A DNA stretch of 64,000 nucleotides from Paenibacillus sp. 481 (GTDB taxonomy: Bacteria; Bacillota; Bacilli; Paenibacillales; Paenibacillaceae), in NCBI RefSeq assembly GCF_021223605.1, contig NZ_CP075175.1:5101501-5165500 (forward strand), given 5' to 3'. A program made the translations under genes and the position numbers. Every line of letters starts with the position of its first letter. Positions within the stretch are counted from its first letter, which is position 1. A model generated the notes under the pieces. That model was not told the origin of the DNA and did no database searches. It worked only from the letters and a program-made list of their open reading frames with translations. Shown one piece after another: positions 56,722 to 64,000 of the stretch.

Positions 56722-57525
56722 TTAATATGTTCGTTCTCCTATAAGAGATTTAGCCGTGTCATAGAGGTTATCATAATGAAGCAGCTCAATCTTTTGTTCA
56801 CTCATCATTCGTCGCTTAATACGATATGTTTGTTCATTAAAATCTTCCCGACGCCCTGCGACAACAGCATAATGCAATCGTGTCCTGTCAGGCTTCATAA
56901 ACTCTATCGGAAGTTGTTGTTCTGGGTTTTTGTACTTTAGTAACGTTTCATGGAAGGCTGTAAAGTATGTTTCGAGCCAATCATCCCAATCCCTTACTTG
57001 TTTAATCCCCTTCCTAAATGCATCGCCTAGTTGCCCATCAGCCATTGTTATTTTACCGTATCGTGCCTCAAGCTCAACAAATAAAAATTCGTAACCACTT
57101 GAATTTTTACCAATGATTAAGAAGTCAATTTGGAGTGTTGTTCCTAACTTGAGCTCTGGAAAGATGTATGCATCATGATGTCCGAAGTTGTAATTCCTCA
57201 ATATAGAGGCGATTATAAAATATGCTTTATTTTTACGTATCCAGTTTAATACAGTACGCTCCGGAGTTCCCGGACTATCTAGCATTTCATGGTACCTATT
57301 AGATAGTTCGTTAAGTTCTACTTCATTTTTCAAGTCTACTATATCCATGTAATGATTAGGGAACAGACTAATATGATGCCGAACTGCTTTCGGGTATTCT
57401 CTAAATAAGCTCTTGCGCACTTTAAATTCTCCCAGCCCATGTACAATTTCCTGATCCTTTAATTCCCCCCAAATTTTCAATTCATTTTTAGTTAGTTTCA
57501 TATAGTCTCGTTCACCAATGCTCAT
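56722..57525 (-). CDS. sduA: Shedu-type antiphage nuclease (DUF4263)
   Basis: A 267-residue protein. The C-terminal DUF4263 domain spans ~88-190: ERTVLNWIRKNKAYF, PELKLGTTLQIDFLII (Asp134) and YEFLFVELEARYGKI (Glu151/153), then KQVRDWDDWLETYF. Shedu is a single-gene defence protein whose PD-(D/E)xK domain cuts phage DNA. Here the third catalytic position reads E-L-E rather than E-L-K, so activity may differ. GAGAGGAAA lies ~11 bases before ATG. It stands alone between two decayed genes. Confidence 0.85.
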   Translation of the reverse strand: MSIGERDYMKLTKNELKIWGELKDQEIVHGLGEFKVRKSLFREYPKAVRHHISLFPNHYMDIVDLKNEVELNELSNRYHEMLDSPGTPERTVLNWIRKNKAYFIIASILRNYNFGHHDAYIFPELKLGTTLQIDFLIIGKNSSGYEFLFVELEARYGKITMADGQLGDAFRKGIKQVRDWDDWLETYFTAFHETLLKYKNPEQQLPIEFMKPDRTRLHYAVVAGRREDFNEQTYRIKRRMMSEQKIELLHYDNLYDTAKSLIGERTY

Positions 57526-57732
57526 GAATGCTATTTCCTCTCTTTCTATAAAATCCAGAACTGTAATTTCTTCTGCAGATACAATGACCGTTTTATTTTG
57601 ATAGCCTGGTCATTTTAAATAGTGCATTGTTGCGCTAAGATTCTTGTAGACCAGTAGGATGTTGATTTTTTATATTGTGCAGTTTCCATATTGGTACTTC
57701 AATCGAATTGTAGCGTCCCCGTCTGAAGCTTC

Positions 57733-59628
57733 TTAATCCCAAAGTCTCTTTTTAATACTCGCTCTAGAATCTTCCCGCTGAGCATCTCTATCATAGTAAC
57801 TAGAAGTTTCTTCAAGAACAGAACCCGTATAAGGATACTCAAAGTGTAATACCTTGGCCCAAGCGCGATATTTTTTTGCAAGTTCACGCTCTTGTTCTCC
57901 GCCTTCTCCTCGCGAATGAGTACCACGGGAGTTATACCCCTTTTTTTGTAAATCCTTTTGCAATTTCTGGGGATGCTATTCTATCCATTACTTCACAAAC
58001 TTCTCTGCAAGGCCACAAACCATTTTTATCGAGAGGAGCCCTAGCCAAAGTTGACCTAAACATTGATCCCCTATTACACTGCGCCCGTATTTTTGGCATA
58101 AATGTCTTGTTTCAATGAGCCAATCGGTGAGTGTTACTATATCAATTTTTCCGTTATTATTTGTCCCAGGGATAATTGAAATGTGATCTAAAAGACGATA
58201 TGCTGCAGACTTTAATGAAGTTTGTTGTACTTGATTTAGAAACTTTAATTCTGTAGGATCCTCTCCGTCATCATTTCGTTTATATACAGTGGCAACCATT
58301 TGAGCAAATAAAGTTGGTGACTTAGCTACTAGAGATTCAAGATTCCGGATCCCGTGCTCGTTATCATCGAGATCGATTACATGAATAAAGAAAAATTTAA
58401 GTCGAGCCATTTCCTCTAAACTAACATCAGTGCGACCATCAAGCGAATTCAGTGCTTTTGAAATATAGTAGCTTTCAAGTCCCCAATAAGATGTTGATTC
58501 TGAATCTACTGTTGCAACTTCGTATAGTAACTGTTTAAGACGGGATGTTTCAAGTTCATGAAAACTCCTTCGCACAGCATGGAAAGCTGCACGAGGACGT
58601 CGAACTTTTAAGAGATTATCAACTATTTCGGCTAGTTCATCAGGATTACGAAGCTCCCATGTAGGTACTACGTTCTTCCAGTATTCTGATCTATGATTCT
58701 CGCTATATTCACTCAAAAGCCGCCAAGTGGGAACTTGGAATGGTGCACATAGAAAAAGCCGTATTTGCTCGTCGGTAGACAACATATTGGCCGTCGCGCG
58801 CAGTACTTCAGTGCGAGACTCATCTTTAATAGTTAAAACAAAACCTTGTAAACATCGATTAGTCTCACCCAGAAGGTGCTCATCAACAGTAAGACATTGA
58901 TAAATGAAATTAATTTTATCTATTACTTCAGGTAGACAAGATGAAACATAATTACCAACAATCTCTGCTTCATTACTACTGGTGATTAACTTTTTCACTC
59001 CTTCGAAGCCAAGCTCAGTCCATATCTCATGCATGGCTTCTATACGCTTATCATTTATTCTATTCATAAGTAATTGATAATCGATATCTTCTTCGATCTC
59101 ATATAGCGAATCTTCCACCCATTGATTAGCAAATTGCCAAGCGTGACGAATAACTGGATTCTGAGGACGAAGCTTTTCATAAGCTTCACCAGCACAGTCA
59201 CGAGATAATTCATTGATTTTTCGGTGTTCTCTACGGCAGGTAAGGCAAAACTGGCGAATACGTTCACGCAACTTTGCTTTAGAGAGTTCATCTGCATATG
59301 CAAACTATTGATCGACTAAATTCCAAACGTTAATTCGATCTTCTTCCGGTATGTTTTGTATATATTTAACAAGATCACCAAGCGTATTCTCATTGTGATC
59401 ACTCCAAGCAATTAGAAGGTCTAAAGCTTTCCGATTGAATGCATACATCTCTTGAAAAGTAACGACATGACCAGCGCCTGATGCATCATCGCGCCAATTA
59501 GGTTTGTAACTATACATCCCCATTCGGGAGCCCGTTTTGATTTGACCGAACCTTGGCAGTGCACATTCCCCGGAGTTAAATGATTTGGATTTTTGCAGAG
59601 ATAACATAACGTACGACCCTTCTAACAC
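57733..59628 (-). pseudogene. Decayed C-terminal part of a large defence-like protein
   Basis: Three pieces form one decayed coding region: 59628-59305 (GSRMGMYSYKPNWRDDASGAG), in-frame TAG at 59305, a 427-codon piece to 57988, then two frameshifts (~58030 and in an A/G tract at ~57950) into HSRGEGGEQERELAKKYRAWA...EYPYTGSVLEETSSYYDRDA. The tail resembles C-termini of very large (>1000-residue) STAND- or NTPase-type defence proteins; that resemblance is from memory and uncertain. No NTPase motif remains. The N-terminal part is gone. Confidence 0.65.
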
Positions 59629-59713
59629 AAAGCTGATCCTTGCTTAATACGAAGTCCTTACTCTTGCCACTGGCATAGCAATTCTGAAATTGCCGTTCCA
59701 ATTAGTGTGTGTG

Positions 59714-60532
59714 CTAAATTAGCATATCAGATTCAACATTCCATAAGGGAATATCTATATTATTTGTTTCACTAGTTTTATTACTTTTTATTCCGTTGCA
59801 CGTCCAGCACAGTAATTGTAAATTTGTGGGGTCATTATTTCCATAATTTGAAATTGGTACAATGTGATCTATTGCGTACTTATTTTCTAGATTAATTGTC
59901 CCTGAAACGTCTTTTCTACAAATGGAGCACACGCCCTTATCACGATAAATTATAGCTCTCTCAAGCCATTTGGGCCAAGAGACTCTACGAATTTTCCCAT
60001 TAACAAAATGTTCAGGATTTTCTATCAATAAATCAATGTCTGATTCGATACATCCTGATATGTATTCATTGAAATCCCTTAGAAACTTTTTATTACTCAT
60101 AAACAGATGAAAGACTGTGTGTACAAGAGCGAGCACAGAATCATCCCAAGCATATCTAATCTCTTCATTAATTTCTAGATATTTAGAGCACTCTGCACAT
60201 TCACCACAGAAATTACATTCATTCAACAATTCAAAGTCTGGATGTTCTGATAATAGAAACCCCGCATCCTCCACGATCGTCGACTCTATACTAAAAACAT
60301 CTCTTTGATCAAAGTGTCTATCCGCATACCAGTGATGAAAGTTGAATACATAAAATATCCATTCATGCATAATAGTCCATTTATGTGGTCTAAATATCCT
60401 AGGTAGTATTTGATGTCTTGAATCTCTCCAAAATTCGGGTAGAAGCAAATTACTATTTTCATAGAATTCCGCGATTGTGGCTCCGGCCAACCAATATGAC
60501 TCCAGATACGCGAACGAAAAATGCTTAGACAT
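59714..60532 (-). CDS. HNH endonuclease coupled to the zinc-ribbon protein
   Basis: A 272-residue protein from ATG 60532, set by AAAGGTGAGG. The stop of the preceding gene overlaps it (TATGTCTAA). A zinc-finger cluster (CNFCGECAECSKY) lies mid-protein. The C-terminal HNH domain is CSICRKDVSG...AIDHIVPISNYGNNDPTNLQLLCWTCNGIKSNK. HNH nucleases nick or cut DNA with one metal ion. The N-terminal ~180 helical residues are unrecognised. Overlap with the 823-residue partner suggests a stable two-subunit machine. Confidence 0.85.
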   Translation of the reverse strand: MSKHFSFAYLESYWLAGATIAEFYENSNLLLPEFWRDSRHQILPRIFRPHKWTIMHEWIFYVFNFHHWYADRHFDQRDVFSIESTIVEDAGFLLSEHPDFELLNECNFCGECAECSKYLEINEEIRYAWDDSVLALVHTVFHLFMSNKKFLRDFNEYISGCIESDIDLLIENPEHFVNGKIRRVSWPKWLERAIIYRDKGVCSICRKDVSGTINLENKYAIDHIVPISNYGNNDPTNLQLLCWTCNGIKSNKTSETNNIDIPLWNVESDMLI

Positions 60533-62996
60533 ATTCCTCACCTTTAATATTGAGATAGTCATCTTCACAAGATAACGGATATAAATTAACACACCTAGGA
60601 CACCATTTGCCTTGTTGTATATTATTTGGCTTAGCTTCCCACTCGTGCCCATGAACACATTTCCACATTAGCTTGGTGTGTGCATTAATATATTCCGTAG
60701 ATAAACACTCTCCATTTCTTTTTCTGGCTAGTTCAATCATATCCTCAATGGATTTTCTCTGCTTAATTGAACTTTCATTTCTTCTACATATCGGGCACCA
60801 AGATCCTTGCTGAATGTTATTAGGATTGGCGAACCATTCATGACCTTCTTTACATTTCCAACGTAATTTTGTTTGACTGTTTACGTAGGTATCGGATATA
60901 CATATTCCATCATTTTTCTCCGCTAGCCTCTTCATATCTTTAATATTATTTCTTCTATACATACCAGAATTTTTAGAAGCACATGTAGGGCACCAAGTTC
61001 CGTTTTTCACACTATAGGGTGTAGACTCCCATTGGTGGCCCTCCCTGCATTCCCACCTAAGTTTAGTGTCAACATTATAATAAATTCGGGATAGGCATCT
61101 ACCTTCTCTTTGTTGAGCTAATTCTTTTAATACTTCTAGTTTGTCAATAGTTTTACGTTTTTTTTGATCTTCCTTACACTGGGGACACCATCTTCCTCTT
61201 TGGACATAATTAGGAGACGACTCCCATTGATGTCCAAGATCACATTTCCAAACTAATTTACTATCATTCCCACTATATATTACAGAAAGACACTCCCCAT
61301 CATATTTTGCTGCAATTTGTTTCATGTCATTTATTGTTTTTGAATTACATGATGGACACCACGAACCTTGCTGAATACTTCTAGTAGCTGCTTCCCACTG
61401 GTGTCCCATATGACATTCCCACAATAATGGTGTTTTATTATTACTATATTGGGTGGACAGGCACTTACCATTCTTACTTTTGGCCAATAAATGCATATCT
61501 TTAATGGTAATCGATCTACCAGAACACCTAGGACACCATGCTCCATTTGTAATACTTGAAGGTGTTGCATCCCAAACATGACCACTTTCACACTTCCATG
61601 TTAACTTTGTACTGTTATTTGTATATGAGTTTGATAAGCATTCCCCCCTTTTTTCTTGTGCGAGCATTTTCATATCTTCGATAGTTCTCCCTCGACCTAA
61701 GCACTGGGGACACCATGAGCCTTTTCTTATGTAGTATGGAGAGGCCTCCCACACATGTCCTTCTGAACATTCCCATTTTAATTTCTCATCACTCCCGTTG
61801 TACTCATTTGAAAAACAAATCCCATTTTTCAAACCAGCTAGAGCATGTAACTCATTTAATGGATTAAACCCTTTATAAAAACTTCTCCAATCTACGTCAG
61901 TATCCAAACTATCATATCCTAATTCCCATAATTTCTTCTGAAGAAATTCTACTTTATCCGTATCACTTACAACATTATATGGAATCACTATTAGATGTAT
62001 AGCGTTCTCCTTACAAAGCTTTTCCTTTTTTAGATCCCTTAACTGTTGTTCAAAAAAAAGTTCCTCACTTTGATTGTGAAAATAGGGAATATATGAATAG
62101 TGTTGTCTTCCATGGTATTCAAAAGCTAATCTAAGCTCCTCATTATATCCATCAAGTTCATAACCGTTTCTAAATTCTTTCCTTGTTTTAAGAAACTTTT
62201 TCTGTGTAAGAGATTCCAAAACAAATCTGCACTTCTCTTCATTGAAGAACACTGAGTTATTATTGCATTTTGGACAGCAACTACCTTTTTCAATTGAATA
62301 AGCTGTGGATATAAAATCGTGGCCATTAGTACATTTCCATAAAAGTGGATAATCAACATTAATGTACTTTTTAGAAAGACATTTCCCTCCTCTCCTACCT
62401 GCTAATTGTTTCATATCTTTAATTGATTTTTTATTGTTTCCAGCACAAACGGGACACCAAGATTTTTTGTTTAAAACACTATTTGGGGTTGCATCCCATA
62501 CATGACCTTCTTTACATTGCCATTTAAGCTTTCTAGTCATTGTAAAAAATTGAGTGGATAGACATTTACCGTTATGCTCCTTTGCAAAAGCCTGCATATC
62601 CATTAAACTCTTATTTCTACCCGCACATGTGGGGCACCATTTCCCCGAGTATATATTACTGGGGTATGCTTCCCACTGGTGCCCCTTAGAACATTCCCAT
62701 ACTAGCTTTGAATTCATATTTGAGTATTTGCTGAATATACATCTACCATGATTTCGTTCTGCTATAACTTGCATGTCTTGAATTGTTTTCCTTTTAGAGT
62801 TGGCATTTTTGGTATGAGCACACGACGGGCACCATTTTCCTCTTTTAATATTATTCGGGGTCGCTTCCCATTCATAACCACAATTACATCTCCACTTAAG
62901 TTTCGTATTACTATTCTTATATTCAATGGATAAGCATAATCCTTCTCTCTTTATAGCCAAATCTTTCATTTCATGTATCGATCCTTTAGCCGCCAT
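60525..62996 (-). CDS. Eleven-zinc-ribbon protein with an internal Vsr-like nuclease domain
   Basis: An 823-residue protein from ATG 62996, set by AAAGGTGATAAG. It has eleven ~65-residue repeats of the plan I-DM--LA--R-G-CLS--Y-N--TKL-WKC--GH-WEA-P--I--G-WCP-C (zinc-ribbon, DUF723/DUF4379-like). Four precede and seven follow a ~110-residue restriction-fold domain: ELDGYNEELRLAFEYHGRQHY ... KEKLCKENAIHLIVIPY, with Asp, Glu and a Gln-His typical of Vsr-like nucleases. Multiple zinc ribbons probably read DNA or RNA. The coupled HNH gene follows. I know no characterised system with this pair. Confidence 0.85.
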   Translation of the reverse strand: MAAKGSIHEMKDLAIKREGLCLSIEYKNSNTKLKWRCNCGYEWEATPNNIKRGKWCPSCAHTKNANSKRKTIQDMQVIAERNHGRCIFSKYSNMNSKLVWECSKGHQWEAYPSNIYSGKWCPTCAGRNKSLMDMQAFAKEHNGKCLSTQFFTMTRKLKWQCKEGHVWDATPNSVLNKKSWCPVCAGNNKKSIKDMKQLAGRRGGKCLSKKYINVDYPLLWKCTNGHDFISTAYSIEKGSCCPKCNNNSVFFNEEKCRFVLESLTQKKFLKTRKEFRNGYELDGYNEELRLAFEYHGRQHYSYIPYFHNQSEELFFEQQLRDLKKEKLCKENAIHLIVIPYNVVSDTDKVEFLQKKLWELGYDSLDTDVDWRSFYKGFNPLNELHALAGLKNGICFSNEYNGSDEKLKWECSEGHVWEASPYYIRKGSWCPQCLGRGRTIEDMKMLAQEKRGECLSNSYTNNSTKLTWKCESGHVWDATPSSITNGAWCPRCSGRSITIKDMHLLAKSKNGKCLSTQYSNNKTPLLWECHMGHQWEAATRSIQQGSWCPSCNSKTINDMKQIAAKYDGECLSVIYSGNDSKLVWKCDLGHQWESSPNYVQRGRWCPQCKEDQKKRKTIDKLEVLKELAQQREGRCLSRIYYNVDTKLRWECREGHQWESTPYSVKNGTWCPTCASKNSGMYRRNNIKDMKRLAEKNDGICISDTYVNSQTKLRWKCKEGHEWFANPNNIQQGSWCPICRRNESSIKQRKSIEDMIELARKRNGECLSTEYINAHTKLMWKCVHGHEWEAKPNNIQQGKWCPRCVNLYPLSCEDDYLNIKGEEYV

Positions 62997-63141
62997 CTTA
63001 TCACCTTTCTCTTCATCATCTTTATTCCGAAAAATAAACTGAAATAACCCGAATTTAATTGATATGAAAGGTTCAAACTTGATGATCATTATTGGTAAAC
63101 TATGAAAACTCATAATTACTCGTCACCAGTCGTAACAATAA

Positions 63142-63297
63142 CTTATTTTAGCAAGTGATTATGCTGCAGCAGTCTTGACTTCCAAACTTAGAGAAGATTC
63201 CAAATACTCTTCTGATGATAATGTTTATATTTACAACACGGAAACTGGCCAAATTGTCTGGAGTAAATGTATGAAGAAGTGGATAAAGAAAAATTAG
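63142..63297 (+). pseudogene. Short coding relic
   Basis: Between stops, the plus strand reads SKLREDSKYSSDDNVYIYNT...TGQIVWSKCMKKWIKKN to TAG 63295. There is no start. It looks like the 3' end of a small protein. The remaining bases to 63567 hold no gene signal. Confidence 0.35.
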
Positions 63298-63567
63298 TGC
63301 AAAAAATCAAACAAATATTAAAATTGATACTAATGATAATGAGATAAAGAATATGATAAAAATAATAATTAACTATGAATTACAAAACCTTCATTTAAAG
63401 TAAAGTTATTATTGTGGCTTAACTCAAATGGTTTCTACTTGTTATATGAGATTTATTTTATAATTTAAGTATATTATATAGACTAAAATTGTGATGATTG
63501 TTATGTATAAATTTTTTGACTTTGCTGAACCTATGGGAACAGGCACACATCTAAACGGCAATAGGAC

Positions 63568-63587
63568 TATGTTCTTGTCCCTCGACA
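63568..63587 (-). repeat. Candidate right transposon end
   Basis: On the minus strand the stretch reads TGTCGAGGGACAAGAAC, matching the left terminus TGTCGGATGACAAGAAG at 14 of 17 positions in inverted orientation. Only one such site is clear; a second is not convincing. Confidence 0.4.
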
Positions 63588-63660
63588 TGTAAGGCTAAGT
63601 CTACTTCAATAACTAAAACGGGCCTAAATCGGCTCTCTTCTTGACGTATGAGAGCAAAAG

Positions 63661-63690
63661 AAAAAGCACCACAAATGGGTGCTTTTATTT
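63661..63690. terminator. Rho-independent terminator
   Basis: AAAAGCACC and GGTGCTTTT pair with a 7-nt loop (63662-63686), followed by ATTT; AAAA on the left gives bidirectional potential. It would end the leftward gene at 63859. Confidence 0.8.
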
Positions 63691-63858
63691 GTTAGTAACA
63701 AGTAAACTATCATGCGCACATTACTAAATAATGGTTTATAGCATTGACTTCATGAGTAGCTACTACCTCGCTGCTGAACTGCATAGATCGATCTTTTTCA
63801 CGAGATTTATGTAGTTCGTAAAATGCAGGCTTATCTCCCTTACTATTGTCTTAACGAA

Positions 63859-64000
63859 TTACTGCACCCAATTCTCCAACTCGTAATGATCGTCAAACGA
63901 TTGCGCTTGCTTGGAGCCCGACTCGATAAGCTGCTGTCGATTAGCTTCAAGCAGCCGATCAATTACGTCATCGGCAATACGCAATTTGCGCAGCGTGTTA
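63859..64000 (-). CDS. 3' end of a leftward gene (truncated by window)
   Basis: The minus strand is open from the right edge and ends with LRKLRIADDVIDRLLEANRQ ... FDDHYELENWVQ and TAA at 63859-63861. The 46 visible residues are helical, and codon use looks like the left flank, not the island. It is probably chromosomal, and the terminator at 63661-63690 could serve it. The family cannot be named from this piece. Confidence 0.55.
   Translation of the reverse strand, partial: NTLRKLRIADDVIDRLLEANRQQLIESGSKQAQSFDDHYELENWVQ

Larger units (their letters stand above)
23087..63587. mobile_element. Candidate Tn7-like transposon carrying a defence island
   Basis: The interval begins with TGTCGGATGACAAGAAG and ends with the reverse complement of TGTCGAGGGACAAGAA, that is TGTCG, three bases, then GACAAGAA at both ends in inverted orientation. 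Tn7 has the same plan: TGT, eight bases in all, then GACAA-type TnsB sites. Inside lie tnsA, tnsB, tnsC, tniQ and many defence genes, and the DNA is more AT-rich than the left flank. Against it: flanking pentamers TGTCG and TGTAA match only 3 of 5, and tnsA is 28 kb from the right end. A smaller element is possible. Confidence 0.45.

Noticed and set aside
60525-62996. Possible CRISPR array or DNA tandem repeat in this interval
   Set aside because: The periodicity comes from protein-level zinc-ribbon repeats (~65 codons) with diverged DNA, not from identical direct repeats with spacers.

Overview
The window looks like a chromosomal segment of a spore-forming Bacillota of the Paenibacillaceae/Bacillaceae kind. 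This is inferred from strong GGAGG-type ribosome sites, frequent TTG/GTG starts, Rho-independent terminators, and families such as LrgAB, a YcbLMNO-like two-component/ABC operon, MerR-TipAS with a DUF2268 protein, MocR, DUF393 and DUF3841. No rRNA, tRNA or CRISPR array was seen. The species cannot be named from the sequence alone.

Positions 1-22600 are ordinary chromosome: a truncated MprF-like membrane protein, an lrgAB pair with a downstream TetR gene, a DUF2306 membrane protein behind a palindromic operator, an alpha/beta hydrolase, a MocR regulator, a MerR-TipAS/DUF2268 pair behind a MerR-type promoter, a response regulator-kinase-ABC exporter-serine hydrolase operon, DUF393 and DUF3841 proteins, a TlpA-like thioredoxin, a short UvrA-like protein, a threonine-synthase-like enzyme with a coupled nine-codon leader, two small species-specific proteins and a ruined streptogramin lyase. 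Two dif-like XerCD sites in direct orientation flank 4.35-9.0 kb.

From about 23.09 to 63.59 kb the sequence is visibly more AT-rich and is an accessory island. It carries a tnsA-tnsB-tnsC-tniQ operon (Tn7-like transposition). The left boundary at 23087 shows a Tn7-like terminus: TGT, eight bases, then two tandem GACAAGAAGTTG-type repeats. A matching inverted terminus lies at 63587. If both ends are right, the whole 40.5 kb is one Tn7-like defence transposon. The tns operon lies unusually deep inside it, so a shorter element remains possible.

Island cargo, left to right: a frameshifted ku gene and an ATP-dependent DNA ligase (relic NHEJ), a repeat-built lectin-like propeller, a three-gene secreted/membrane cassette, the tns operon, two Xre regulators, a DEDDh exonuclease, an Avs-like STAND NTPase with a Cap4/DUF4297-type nuclease domain and an overlapping second ORF, two unknown genes, a broken Ig-like surface protein, a RES-domain (NAD-attacking) protein, a broken mcrC, an ABC three-component (ABC-3C) system, a broken small membrane protein, a Shedu nuclease, a decayed large protein, and a translationally coupled pair of an HNH nuclease and an 823-residue protein with eleven zinc-ribbon repeats around a Vsr-like nuclease domain.

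The last pair is the best candidate for an undescribed system. The intact modules (STAND nuclease, RES, ABC-3C, Shedu, zinc-ribbon/HNH) sit beside decayed ones, the pattern expected of a defence island under turnover. A terminator and the 3' end of another, leftward gene close the window.
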